A stretch of 64,000 nucleotides of DNA, from assembly GCA_015680685.1 (NCBI GenBank), contig MNCI01015796.1:271454-335453 (forward strand), read 5' to 3'. Shown in pieces: positions 49,641 through 61,292 of this stretch (positions are counted from its first letter, which is position 1; each line of letters starts with the position of its first letter). The translations under genes were made by a program, and so were the position numbers. Source of the stretch: Gnetum montanum. Lineage: Eukaryota > Streptophyta > Gnetopsida > Gnetales > Gnetaceae. The notes under the pieces were generated by a model. The model had not been told where the DNA came from, did not search any database, and saw only the letters and a list, made by a program, of their open reading frames with translations.

Positions 49641-50956
49641 ATTCTCTCAAAAAATACTTAACCCCAAGATTGAATCTAATAATATAATAAGTGTGAGAGT
49701 AATCAACAAGGTTAAATGATGTCCAAATATGTTATAAGATATTAAAATAACCTTCAATGATAAGAAAGGTCCAAAAATGATAAATTCAAGAGACCACAAC
49801 TTGATCACAATCCATGGTACCTAACCATGACTTAGTAATGACTCATGATTTACTTAGAAAAATCATTCGTAGAAACAATAACAAAATTGACTCAACCACA
49901 ACCTTGCCATAGCACATGGTTGATTATATTTCACTTAATATGACATAAAATGGTAAAAAATAATGAATAAGAGTTGATCGATACTTCATTAGAATTTATG
50001 ATGAATAATCATGACTCGACATGACCTATGGAATTGCAAGTTTTTCAAAAATAGAGACTAAAATTGCAAGGGAAGAGAAAAGGATTGACCTTGATGCTAT
50101 GATAACCTATGATGGAAGAGTAAGACTTCATCATGATTTGTGGTTAGCATTAATAGTATCATCATAACTGGTGGTTAACTCATGATTTTAATACAAAAAT
50201 CAAGGTAAAAGAAAAAAGATTTGAAACAACTTTCAAACATTCATAAATTAATAGGAAATAATGATAACATAATAAAGATGATATAGAGGACATTAATAGA
50301 TCTTGAAATTAATAGAAAATATATCAATTAAATCAAGGATATAACAAAGGCTCTAAATCCTAGAATTATAAAAAACTCATAAAATGATGGTAAACTAAAA
50401 TTTAGTAAAATGATCAAGAACTAATTAGATTGAAAGCAAGACAAATCTACTGATATAGAAACTCAAGACTAACATACAATAATCAAGTTGGAAATAGTTG
50501 TTGCATTGAATTCTCAAGAAACCTCAAATTCCAAAAAATCAATGAAATAATAAATTCTACAATAAAAAGCATGTGAATAAAGCATAGAAGCTAGAAAAAT
50601 ATTATTGTTTAAATTAAGACCTACCCCAAATTAATTACATGCAAATGTAAAAATTTCTAACAATATCTAACCACATCGATAATGCACAAAACCTAAGAAC
50701 AAAAATGATCTTAAGAAAATGCTAAGGCATACAAATCCATGAAGCAATGTACAAACATAAGCACACTCACTTATAAACCACATTCATATAAAGAAAAAAT
50801 CTTCTTGACACTATGGTGTATGGATACCTCTTTTGATCCCCTTATTCTATCCTACATGCAATGTATCTTCTTGTGTTAATTTCTTTGATGATGATTCTTG
50901 GATGTTTTGGCATATTTTAGGGTGTTTTGGGCTCATTCTGATGAGTTTATGGGGTT
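49641..50956. other. AT-rich region, nothing recognised
   Basis: No supported gene on either strand; it is the left flank of element F. Confidence 0.5.
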
Positions 50957-50961
50957 CTAGG

Positions 50962-51820
50962 TGATGAATCACCGTTTGATTTGGCTATGATATCAGGTAT
51001 GTGACGTTGGGGCCATGATGTTGCATACATAACATCAAGGCTTGGATTCGATGTTGAATGTTTGACGTCAGGGCATATACCTTGAATCTATAAATACCAC
51101 ACCTAGGCTCTAGTTTTGGAAGTAATTCATTAGTCAATTTTCAATTTTCAAGCAAGGTAGTGAAGCTCTTTTTGTTTCTTCTCCCTAGAGTTAGAACATT
51201 TTCTAAGTGCCTGCAGAAGGAGTCTAAAGTATGTATGGTTCTTTGTTCGAGCACAGTAGTGTGATGGGAATAAAATGAACTCTTTTGACAATCCTTGCAA
51301 CACTGAGAATAGCTTAATATTTTCTTTAATGCATTCTACTTTCTTGTTCTTTACTTTAATGCATTTGATTAAGCAATTTATTTCTAGCAATTAATGAACA
51401 CAAGCACAACCACTTCGAGCATTCATATAGTACTTGGTAACCTAGCAACACTTATCATTTGGTAGCCCAGTAGTGCTATATGTGTTCAAGATGTGTCCAA
51501 GAAAGTGGGGCAGTTACTTGTGTTAGGCTAGCTAGATGATAGACATTAGTTTTCAATATACTCTACCCTTATTCTTATTGTAGGCGATTAGATTAATAAA
51601 ATATAAAAACAATAAAAATTCATATACCTCAATTACACTTAAACCATACCCTTGAGCCTCCCAATTGTAGTTGGAAAGGCAATGAATGTTCTCAACGTCA
51701 TTTCACTTTCTAGAGGAACTAGTGTATGAGATAACTATAGGTCCATGAAATTCGATCAGATCACATGTAATGCCTTAGTGATTCATATGGTTGGACATAG
51801 GGGTACCTCATTGCTCATCA
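50962..51820 (+). repeat. 5' LTR of F (859 bp)
   Basis: Starts TGATGAATCACC, ends GCTCATCA next to the PBS. The TATA box is TATAAATA at 51089-51096, preceded by palindromic ATGATGTTGCATAC / ATAACATCA sequence and two GACGT motifs. About 830 bp is aligned with A1's LTR. Confidence 0.88.
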
Positions 51821-51821
51821 T

Positions 51822-51838
51822 TGGCGCCATTGCCAAGG
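51822..51838 (+). other. Primer-binding site of F (tRNA-Asp type)
   Basis: TGGCGCCATTGCCAAGG against TGGCGCCGTTGCCGGGG: three mismatches, all G to A. Confidence 0.85.
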
Positions 51839-51980
51839 ACCTTTTTGTGTTTTTTGCACTATCTAGGATTTAGTGAAAAGTATTTAAATTGTTGGAATGA
51901 ACTTGAGAGTCATATCTTATTTCACAATTACTACAACAAATTCTTAGGGCACACTATGATTTTTATTTCGCTAACTGAAA

Positions 51981-52190
51981 ATGTCTTCTTCTCATAGGAG
52001 CACTTCTCCACCAAAACCTAATAATGCTTATCCATCGAAGCCTCAATACTACCAAATTACATATACTCACCCTGATGAGTATGTGCCAAACGTTTCCTTC
52101 ATCTTACACCAGGATGAATAGCTATGGTGGTGTGACATGGAGGGAAACATTATGTTGCCACCCGATTGTGCTGCTCCTATTGAAACACTG
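51981..52190 (+). pseudogene. N-terminus of gag (F), interrupted by element D
   Basis: The ATG at 51981 opens MSSSHRSTSPPKP, the family-A gag start. The frame has a TAG at about 52118 where A1 has CAA-like sequence, and the homology ends at 52190, where the D LTR begins. This is the N-terminal domain only, with no function left. Confidence 0.8.
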
Positions 52191-52254
52191 TGAAAATTAC
52201 GAGTCGGCCTCAGGCAAAGATTCGCAATTTAAGCAAGAACGCGCATCAGCTTTG

Positions 52255-52740
52255 TTCAAGGACAAGTTTACGTTTTGTTACGCACGGCGGCGTAATGAGC
52301 GTAATAAGCTCCAAAACAGTCGAAGGCAGAGTCTAGAAGAAGCACAATAGTTCGACACTTTTTTCTTCTAGCGCATGAATAGCTTGTCTTTATGCTCATT
52401 ACGCGGCGGTGCGTATCATTGCGTATTTATCATTAAGTTAGTCGTTGTTCACGCTTCATTACGCGCAGTCGCGTAATGAGCGTAAATTAGACATTGTTTA
52501 CGCTTCAATACACGCAGCTACGTGGTGAGCGTAAATTAGACATTGTCTACGCTTTGTTACGCGCAGCTGCATAGTGAGCGTAAAATAATTTTGAGAATGT
52601 TGTTTTTATACCGGATTACGCTCATACACGCAACACAACGTGAATGAGTGTAATACAGCCTGAAAGCAATTGAAGCACGCTCAACATGTACCTGCTCTTC
52701 ACATGCACAACACGCAAACGAGCGTGTTGTGCGTAGTCAC
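52255..52740 (+). repeat. Array of imperfect palindromes in U3 of D
   Basis: At least seven blocks pair TTACGCTCATTACGCG-like arms with CGCGTAATGAGCGTAA-like arms (about 52270, 52395, 52450, 52500, 52550, 52615, 52700), separated by short spacers such as ATTAGACATTGT. All lie upstream of the TATA box. Confidence 0.8.
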
Positions 52741-52831
52741 AGTCTGACTTAAAATGATCAAGTTAACGGAACCCGAAATATCTGGGACCCACGTCATCAG
52801 GGTTGCACCTTTTCCACAGAGCATCGCGGCC

Positions 52832-52839
52832 TATAAATA
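52832..52839 (+). promoter_or_regulatory. TATA box of the D LTR
   Basis: TATAAATA within GGCCTATAAATACCTC, aligned with 18950 in C. Confidence 0.75.
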
Positions 52840-53677
52840 CCTCAGTAGACAAAGATACAGGGGTTGGCAAAATCAGAGAAGCAGAGGCATTTTTCTGAGC
52901 ACCAGAGCATTTATCACTTTGAGCGGCAGAAAATCAAAAGGGCAAGAGCATTTTCTGAGCAAGGAAGCACTTATCACCTTGAGTAGAGAAACAAAGAGCA
53001 ACCTTTTGACAATTGCCGACAGCATCATCCTTCAGCAAGAACAGAGCACAGTGCGCTTGAGCCTTAGCAACAAGAGAGAGCATTCCATTAGCGATCGCTG
53101 CCCTGTGCAGAATCTGCTCGAAGCAAAGAAGCAGAACACGGATTGTGAGATTGTCTCGCCCAGTTTGAAGACTCTACTGGTCAGAAACAATTGATCGGCA
53201 GACCTCAGAGCTTGACCATCCTTGCATCCCAGCTTTAGCCTACGAGGTAGATCGGACTTCTGTCTGGGCAGTTTCCTTGTTGTTTTGTGCTCATTTTTAC
53301 ATCAAGTTATCGGGGGCCTCTCCCATTATAGCATAACATACATTCTTTCAAAAATCGAAACATAGATCTTTGAGAATCACGCGTTTCCCTCTTGATTAGC
53401 GTCTCTTCGGCGTGTTTGACGTTGTCAGCGTAGCGATCCATCCACGTCGTTTTCCTCCCGTTTTCACGATCCCTCAAATCAAATCGCAGCATGCAAAGAT
53501 CTATAATCTTCATTGTTTTACTGACTCGTAAGTCTTTCTAATCGACAAGACCATTCAGGGTGCCGCGAATTCGCTTTTTTCTAGCATAGCCCTCACGCAA
53601 ATCCCTGGTTAAAACTGTATACATGAAATCTCAGTCGGTATTTCCAGCTGCCGACATTTTCTGTCGCTACAGTTTTC

Positions 53678-53695
53678 TGGCGCTAGAAGGAGGGC
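53678..53695 (+). other. Primer-binding site of D
   Basis: TGGCGCTAGAAGGAGGGC begins six bases after the LTR and has the TGG start expected for pairing with a tRNA CCA end. I cannot assign the tRNA. The site in C (19547) is too decayed to compare. Confidence 0.6.
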
Positions 53696-53919
53696 GCTCA
53701 GGCTCCGATCCAGATATTTCAAGTAGCCCTGGTAGTGATCCATACCCTAAACCATAGACGTGATACCTCTAGGGAAGTCTACGGTCAATCCCGTGGTATA
53801 GATCGGTCACAAAGACGGTTTCTTTGAAATCCTACAGGGTAGCAAGCCTTTTTGTGCTTTTTGTTGCCAACCATTTTCTTTTAGATCCGATTACCAGTTA
53901 CTCTCGATTTCATCAATCA
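53696..53919 (+). other. 5' leader of D
   Basis: 224 bp between PBS and the gag ATG; no gene. The ATG at 53824 lies upstream in the same frame, but MDSFYSN at 53920 is a more natural start, because the codons before it encode a hydrophobic stretch with no counterpart. Confidence 0.5.
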
Positions 53920-56668
53920 ATGGATTCCTTTTACTCAAACACAACCGCCATGGTCACCATCGATCTAGGTGTCGCACCTATCAATCCTACGGTGGTCACA
54001 GGACCAGCTCCAGGCGCAACGGGACCTCAGGGCCCATCGTGCCGTTCATTGAGGCTTCAGGGGAAAGAGCCTATCTTCACGGTTATAACCCCTGAAGAAT
54101 ACAATTTCATATGCATTAAGATCCAGGCGAGGCTATCTCTCAGCCGAGCTGAGCTTGAAGCGAAACGAAACTTTGAGGTGCTCCACCGNGGTGGAGCCCT
54201 AGCACGGGGAAGAGGCAAAGGACGAATTCGCGGCTCTATCCGAACATTCGTTCCATACTCTGACGCCCCACACATACGTAAATCCGCTGTTCCCTTACAA
54301 TGGAGAGGCAGCCTCTCTAGACCCAGCCGTGACCGCGCAGACGCACATTCCTGTCTTTCCGCAGGCCAATGCGCAGCCGTCTAGATTGCAAGCACAAATA
54401 CCACACCATAACACGGGGGTGGTTTCGTCACAACAGGTAATTAGTATCCCAGCGGTGATCCCGGCGACCGCCGCGCCCCATTTCATCCCGCAGATACAAC
54501 CCCATAACGTATCTGTAACGCACCCGGCTCAGGCCATGCCACTTCCACATCTGTAAGCTCAACCGATACCCACGACCGCTCAGCTACAAACATACATCCA
54601 ACAACCTACCGTAGGTCAGTGGGCCAACCCAGCTGTGCAACATGCTCAGTCTATGGTGTACGGCGTGCAGCCCCCAGTTGCACCTGTAACGCAAGTTCCA
54701 CAGGGGATCCCGCAGTATACCTATCCCTATTTTGTGTAGCAGGCAACTGCCAACCCCTTTGCCCAAACCAGTAGGTGGTGGTCTTCACAGGCCCCTCCGC
54801 CTACAGGGATCCCCGCCCAGCCAGCAGCCAGCCAGCCTTTTCCATTGTTTCCATTTCCTGGCGTTGCCCTCTCGGTCCAACCTCCTGTGCTTGCTGCACA
54901 GACACCTCCGTCAATGGGTTTGGACCAAGCCTTCTAGCTTATACAGACCCTCACTGAGGAGGTCCGACGCCTTAAAGCCGCTGGATCTGATACTATTCAG
55001 ATCATGGACTTTTACCAGGATGATCCGATTAGTTCAGCGGTCCCCATGCTGTCGTTACCGCCGAGGATGTCCCTCCCTCATTTCACCAAATACAATGGGG
55101 AGGGAGATCCCAACGCTCACCTTGTCACGTTTAGATCTGAATCCTTGCTACTTCAACAGTGGCCACACACTATCATCCACGTCTTTGCGATGTCGTTAAC
55201 AGGGAAAGCTTTGGATTGGTACCGAGCCCTCCCACACTCCTCCATCTCAACCTTGGAAGAGCTGCTAACCCAGTTTGTGACCCGCTTAAAATACAATTTG
55301 AAGCCGAAAGTCACACTGGATCAGCTCATGGGGGTGAAACAAGACCCGCTCAAGCCCATCCAAAAGTTTATACAGCGCTGGAATGCCACCTTGAACAAGA
55401 TCCGCGAGCCGATTGTGGATTCGCATATGTTGGCTATGTTCAAGGGAGCAGTCAATGACTTCATTAAGTCAAAGCTATATTACCTTTCCCCGAGTAATCT
55501 ACATCAGGCCTTCACCCAGGTCCGAAGCATCCAAGATGCTACGGAGGCCAGCAAAGACCCGGCATATGTCGCCTACAAGAACACACACAACAAGGCCAAA
55601 GACAAGGGTAAGGCGGCAACAACGGCGGTAGCCGCGCTGACTGAAAGCACAAAGAACAAGGACAAGAAGATGCCCACAACAGCGCCCCCTGAGGCCACGA
55701 TTGGTGCCGACACCAGCCAAGCCACAACTGCCCCTGAAAGGGCTCCCCAGCCAAAGCCAAATTTTAAGCGTAAAGATCGTTCAAAATATGCGGCTTTACC
55801 TGTAAAGCATTCTGAACTACTGAAACAACTGGTAGCGACAGGGCACATTCAACCTAAGAAGGTGTTCGAGGAAGCTCTGAAGCGTCACAGGTGTCACTGT
55901 GAACTGCTGAAGGACCCTTCTTTAGCTCTGCCTAACGAACCAGTAGTCCCGAGATCTTTCAGGCTGGACCGTTTCTGTGACTACCACCAGATGTGTGGTC
56001 ACGATACGGATTACTGCTAGGCATTGAAGGACGACATTCAACGCATGATCAACGAAGGTCATCTAAAATTAGACAGCAGTAACCCTATGCGTCCGGAAAA
56101 TCAAACACTGCATGTATATAAGGATTCGTTGAATGCAAACTACGATCTTTATACAATCACTGTGGTGAGTACGGACGGTGAGCGTAAAGGACCGCCAAAA
56201 CAGCCGTTTGTTTTGCACGTGCCCACCAGCTCACCAAGGCGGCCAACTACTTCAACGGCAGCCGGTGGGGTCTCACGGCCACCTTTCATTATACAAGCAC
56301 CTTCCCAAGTACACCCTCAGTCACGTGACAGTACTCAAGCCGCGGCTCCGTCCGCGCCCACGCCTAGAGCGCCCTTCATTATCAGGGCGCCAGAACCACG
56401 GCCTGCTCCTCTCACGCAGGGGCAGACCTCTCGTCAAGATAACCATCCATCGCCTCCCAAGCGAAAGGGGGAGAATATTGCAGTTAACGCAACAAAAGAC
56501 CACCTTACGCTCGGCTTCCCTAAGCCCAGGCCCCTGGCCTCTGTGCCTTTGTCCATGCCTCAGAAGCAGGCTAAAAGTACAGAAACGCAGCCACCTTCTC
56601 TTGGCAGGAAGAAGAACAACCCCCCCACTGACACCGCTCCGCCTCGAGAGATCCGTCTTTTGGGTTGA
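53920..56668 (+). pseudogene. Gag (D), one frame with premature stops
   Basis: N-terminal region from MDSFYSNTTAMV; a Gln/Pro/Ala-rich stretch (54330-54930); retrotransposon gag core from FTKYNGEGDPNAHLVTF (55085) through LTGKALDWYRALP and DQLMGVKQDP; a Lys/Ala-rich linker; and a zinc-knuckle-like CDYHQMCGHDTDYC (55977-56017), the form usual in Tat Gag; then a Pro-rich tail. The frame holds if the single N at 54189 is ignored. Premature stops: TAG at 54200, 54737, 54935 and 56018, TAA at 54554, TGA at 56666. The longest intact piece is 55004-56020 (338 codons). Gag builds the particle and binds RNA. The gag-protease border is approximate. Confidence 0.85.
54189..54189. other. Single ambiguous base that breaks the gag frame
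   Basis: Upstream of the N the gag frame is one register; downstream it continues in the +1 register. Omitting this base makes the two join exactly, so the N is probably a spurious extra position rather than a mutation. Confidence 0.7.
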
Positions 56669-57634
56669 ATGGAGGAAGACAAGAGGGATAAACAACCCAG
56701 CCGAGAGAAGGATCTTCTTGGTGCATTCACGCAAGTCAAACAAGCTCTTAAGCAAAAGAACACAACGCTGAGCCTGTACGACTTACTGATGACTTCTCGA
56801 GAACACCGTGAGGCTATGGTACGTATGCTGACATCCATATTAGTGGATGCCAACCTACCAGCAGAAGAGGAAGTGATACACGCTATCATGTTTCCTTCCG
56901 AAGCTGAACAACCCAAGCCTACCTCACTGACCTTTCTTGACGAGTTCGTCAAAGACGACCCGGAGAAAGGTCAAATAACGACTGAGCCTATGTTCATTAC
57001 CATTCGGGTCAGCCAGTACTAGATCCGGAGGGTACACGTGGATGATGGTGCAGCTGCTAACGTCGTTCCCTATTCCATTGTGGATAGGTTGGGCTTGGTC
57101 GACCAGATCACTCCCACGACGATGGCCTGCGTAAAATCGTTCAACGGAGCACGGGTTCAAGTCAAGGGAACGGTGCGTATTGAGTTTGTGGCGGGGGATC
57201 AATTCCTAACTGAAGCCACATTCTTAGTCATCGAGGAGATGTCTGGTTTCAACTTAATCTTAGGAAGATCATGGTTAGCCCAGCTGAGGGTGGTTTCATC
57301 GCCGATACACCAAGAGATACACCTGCCCTACGCTGGGGGGGAGGTCATCATACACGGCGACGAGGTCACCCCCAGGACCGTCAATAACATCGAAGAGGAA
57401 CGGGGTTCGGAGATTGAAACAACTGACGATCAGTTCCATCTCCAAGCCCCCGAACAGATCGATAACAACGACAAAGGTCTAGCCTGGGCCGACCTGCCAT
57501 TTCCGGATGACAGCGTAGAGGAGTCAAACCATAAGCCTCCTCGCCCTCACGCAGCGCTCAACATGAAGGCCATTAAGAGACAATTGCGTATCGATGGTTG
57601 AACAATGGTCTTCTACGTGTACCACCATTCTCGT
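56669..57634 (+). pseudogene. Aspartic protease (D), ending at a splice donor
   Basis: Same frame as gag. The active-site motif is VDDGAAANVVPYSIVDRLGL (57038 onward), with the Asp-Gly of retropepsins present; the C-terminal motif is FNLILGRSWLAQLRVV (57250). An acidic tail follows. Premature stops are TAG at 57020 and TGA at 57599; the coding frame then runs 11 more codons to CGT at 57632-57634, directly before GTAAGT. The protease would mature the Gag-Pol product. After splicing it would continue in phase 0 into the RT exon. Confidence 0.85.
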
Positions 57635-57819
57635 GTAAGTTAGCATACTCCCCGCTTAGCAGCTTCTTTTGTTTGTTTCAACATACTTTTACGCTATATT
57701 TGCTTTCTATGTTTACGCTTTGCATTTTTGCGTGTTTCATCGTACCCGCGTTCGTTACGCTTTCGCATTACTTCACGCATTTATACACCATTACATTTTT
57801 GTTACAATTTACGCACCAC

Positions 57820-58285
57820 GGCCTGCAACGGCCTTAAACTAGTTATACAAAATCAACCTCTTCATACTGTTATATGTAGTTACGCAGTTGGCCTGCAACG
57901 ACCTTAAACTAGTTATCCGGAGTTATCTACAATCATCATTTACGCTTTCTTTACATTACGCATCTGGCCCGCAATGGCCTTAAACTAGTAGCTAGTTTAC
58001 GCAAACTCATATGCTGGCCCGCAACGGCCTTAAACTAGTAACTAGTTTACGCAAACTCATATGCTAGCCCGCAATGGCCTTAAACTAGTAGCTATTTTAC
58101 GCAAACTCATATGTTGGCCCACAACGGCCTTAAACTAGTAATGCAGGATTATTTATTATCATTTACGCAGTTACCCTCTGGCCCGCAACGGCCTTAAACT
58201 AGTTACACAGGAAGATGCGGTACCACCATTTACGCTTTCTTTACTTTACGCTTCCGGCCCGCAACGGCCTTAAACTAGGAACCAC
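57820..58285 (+). repeat. Tandem repeats in the D intron
   Basis: Eight copies of a core of the form CAACGGCCTTAAACTAGT, usually preceded by GGCCC, at about 57822, 57890, 57965, 58014, 58066, 58117, 58180 and 58256, with 45-75 bp spacing; the middle copies share a unit of about 52 bp containing ACTAGTTTACGCAAACTCAT. The core is homologous to the C arrays. Confidence 0.9.
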
Positions 58286-58473
58286 GCTCTATCATTATTA
58301 CTTAGGTGAACTTTTCAACAATTACATTCGCACTCTATCGACGAAACATAAAAACAAAAAAAAATATATGTAATTGATATTCAACGCATCCACCAGGTTT
58401 TATAACATGTCTTTCTAGTCATTCGTAACATGATACTACACTCAACATTAACAAAATTTTGCGTAAATAATAA
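58286..58473. other. Short spacer between the repeats and the antisense gene's end
   Basis: A-rich (run of A at about 58353-58363 and ATATAT). On the minus strand it follows the TAA of the antisense gene and could hold its polyadenylation region; I see TTAATTATTATTT directly after the stop. Confidence 0.4.
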
Positions 58474-58801
58474 TTAAGCATTCCCCCTACTGCCACTATC
58501 ACCGGTATCTCTTAACTCTGGATCTAGCCCCAAAAGGTCGTCCTCCAGTGGGCCATCGTTTCTGGGAAATATGCTTCCAAGAACGACTGCCCCTTCATGA
58601 GGCTCCCGTTCCGGCATTGGCTCCACAGGAGGACGCTCTTCATCGTTGTGTTCCGCCTCTGCTTCCACAGTTTCCTCTCCCAACCCTTCAGCTGGCGTAT
58701 TTTCTATACCTTCTTTCGGTACCTAAAACCACATAACATCAAAAATTAGAATAGACGACGCTAGTCAGAAAATCTTCCGACTAAGTCATGCGTAAACTTA
58801 C

Positions 58802-59619
58802 TCGCGACGGCCCTACTTCCGTGGCAAAGGGAAGCTTATCCAAACCAGCCCACAAGCGCTGCATAATCTCGTCCTCTGTCAGGTCTGGCCACACATCCTT
58901 GTCCAACGCAGCTCCAGCTTTCACCTTCCCTTTCTCCACGCTACTCCAGCGGGGTGGATCTGGGAAGAAAGTAGGGATTGTAGCCTAATTCCTAGGGAAA
59001 ACTATTGCCCTCTCTGGGGACGCAGTTACGGTCACCTGCTCTTCGAACTTCTTGAAAGCTTCGGACACTCCGATGGTGTCCACGAAAACCTCCAGGGATC
59101 GAGCTTTAACGGCGGAATCACGGTAACGTTTTCTATAAGCGGTGCTTTCCCTTTTATATACATGCTTGTGGTCCTTCTCCTTCTGCCCCCATTCCTGTAC
59201 GCTGGCGTAGTAGTCCCTCCAGTCCCGGCTTTTCTGAGCTAGGAGTTCAATTTGCATCCTCTGCTCTACTAACGCCCGACTGGTCTGTACGCTGTTCTTG
59301 ATGGCTGTCCAATAACGGGAGTGATCAATAACAGCAGTACGCCAGTCTTCATCCCCCATCACTCGAGCCTGTAGGAATTCGTACTGCGTCCTTAAGTCCT
59401 CGACTTCCTTGGTCAAGGATTCAACCCTCTACTCTGACCATTGCAGCCTTTTCCATAGGCTTTCATTAACGTTCCTACTTTCCCATACGGAGTGCGTCGA
59501 GCGTAACGCACATTTATGCATTTCCTCATAAATGTGGCGTGGCACGACTGCCCCATCAGATGGGGGCTCCGTTGTGTTCAGATCAATGGGCTCCGTGGGA
59601 TCCCATCGGAGGTGAGCTC
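58802..59619 (-). other. Exon 7: charged, coiled-coil-like region of the antisense product
   Basis: Long helical, charged sequence such as VEQRMQIELLAQKSRDW and KHVYKRESTAYRKRYRDS, followed by an IPTFFPDPPRWSS segment. Two TAG codons (near 59432 and 58987) interrupt it. The following exon is very acidic. Coiled coils at the C-terminus are common in retrotransposon-borne extra proteins of plants. Confidence 0.55.
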
Positions 59620-60251
59620 CTGACAGAAAACAAGCATCAATACGGATGACACATTACCAAGACATTATGTCGTAACCTCGTTACGGCTATAACTTACCAG
59701 CGCCAGGTTCGACGTGTTCCAGACGCTCGATCATGTCGCTGACGACGCCTTCCATGAAGGCAAATTTATCGGGGAAGTCACTCCACATTTTGCTCACAGC
59801 AGCAGATGTTGAGGCATCTTCTTCCCCTATAGCGTAATTTGGTTAGACACTCCCTCTATTAATAGATTTTTCAAACATGCTAACACACTCATTACCTCTG
59901 CCGGTGACAGTGGAGATTTCATCAACATCTTCCGTATCTTTTTCCCTTTCACGCACTGGAGTCTGTGCGTCGTTGGTTCCAGTGGCTGGGGCCTCCTCAT
60001 GTACCCCAGCCTGTACGTGGCTTCCGCTAGCAGCTGGGACCGCCTCACGCACTGGAACCTGCACATGGCTCATCTTAATAGCTGGGGCCTCTTCTTCCAA
60101 AATTGAGGCCCCCTCCCCACGGCTCAGTATCATCGTCCCTGTCTCAGGGGTCAATTGCCCTGTCATTTTTACTGTTTACACCACCCTACGTTAACATATA
60201 ATTCCAGATCATCTAAGTAAAGCATTGCATATACAATCCTTTCACACTTAC

Positions 60252-61292
60252 CAGACGGAGGCTTATTCCGCTACACCTTGATCCCAACAGTTTGGCCTGC
60301 ATCACCCCCAGGGGCCTCGGTTAGGCGGAGCCTCTTCCGTCGAGCTGCCGGTTCCACAATTTCCTCCGCCAGGCGTTTCCCCCACGAGGCGTCGCCAGTG
60401 TAGGTAGGCATTATCCCGCCTACGCTATCGAGACCTCGCACTTGGGGCACCGTCAAGCCTTTAGTCGTTACAGACAACGACTCCCCGATCCCTTCCGGCG
60501 GATCTTGCCCACGGGTAGTGCTGAAAATGTGGGCTATCCAAGGTCTGGATAGCTGGTCTCGGTCTTGCTGTGACCAAATCCCATTCCTCTAAACGACCAG
60601 AAACTCAGAAAACCGCCGGAGACAAACTATGAAAAAGGCGTGATGCACATTGAAGTGGGACTCGAGCTTCTTGCGAAGCTTGACCATTTCACTGCGCAGT
60701 CCCTTGGCAAGATGGCTTGCCCAATCGAACCTAGTTCCCTCTTCCAAAACCTCTCGCATAATACGGGTCTGTTCTACCGAAAAGAACTTCACCTACGAGA
60801 GGGTTTTGGGGAAGGTCCGGGCCCGAAAAAGGAGATAAAGTGTCTTGACAGTCCCCATCTCGAATTTCTCACAAGGAAACCCCTTGGTTTCTTTAAGGAT
60901 CCTCATCCACTCCTTCAGAAACTCCTCGACTCTAGGGCTCCTCTTGGTCTTCGCCTTTACGGGAAGGCTATTCGAAGGGATGCCAAACAGGTTCGAGAAG
61001 AGCTGAGCGTCAATATCGAAGTTTACGCACACGTTATGCACGCGTGTGCAAAAACGATCCACCTTCTCGCTGAAGGAGTTGACCAAGGCTATCATTTCGC
61101 TGGCAAGGACATCAGGAGTCGCAGCCAAAAAAAGGTGCATTAGCCCTGCTGCCTCGATCTTGGCGGTCACTGCGACTGGGACCGTCGAGTGGCTGAGCCA
61201 ACGCTGTGCCTCCTTAATATCGCCGTAACGAAAGAGAACATCCCTCGCCTCGCTGCCAAAAATCGTAAGGGTAATCTCTCGGGATTCCCTGA
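60252..61292 (-). other. Exon 4: central domain and basic motif of the antisense product
   Basis: Contains a helical domain with VNFDIDAQLFSNLFGIPSN, a pattern like the LLGIP/LLGLP segment found in plant transposon-borne and plant-mobile-domain-like proteins, then FDWASHLAKGLRSEM and a Lys/Arg stretch RRKRLRL near 60330 that could act as a nuclear localisation signal. Three of the six TAG codons are here (near 60793, 60590 and 60270). An intron between the first two would have splice-like ends but shifts the frame, so I keep the exon whole. Confidence 0.6.

Larger units (their letters stand above)
50962..52190 (+). mobile_element. Element F: 5' end of an Athila-like element, split by D
   Basis: 5' LTR, PBS, leader and the first 210 bp of gag, then an abrupt change at 52191 to the LTR of D. 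No PPT precedes the LTR, so this is a 5' LTR. The remaining part should lie to the right of D, outside the window. Confidence 0.85.
52191..53671 (+). repeat. 5' LTR of D (about 1.48 kb)
   Basis: Starts TGAAAATTACGAG, ends GTCGCTACA six bases before the PBS; both ends align with the LTR of C. It contains a U3 palindrome array, a TATA box, a purine-rich leader and a U5 end. The right limit is inferred from the CA terminus and may shift by a few bases. Confidence 0.78.

Noticed and set aside
49259-49661. Open frames across the N run
   Set aside because: They exist only because N is translated as unknown residues.
53920-57634. Programmed stop-codon readthrough or altered genetic code in D gag-protease and antisense gene
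   Set aside because: There are many stops of more than one kind in gag-protease, spread through domains, and all fit C-to-T decay; a nuclear plant genome uses the standard code.
60593-60794. An additional intron in exon 4 that would remove two TAG codons
   Set aside because: The GTAGGT and TTTAG ends look acceptable, but joining them changes phase and runs into a stop; the segment between is open and protein-like.
58548-61228. Plus-strand open frames over the antisense gene (58548-58736, 59877-60194, 60640-61143 and others)
   Set aside because: They are shadows of the minus-strand exons, cross exon-intron borders, and show no family features.
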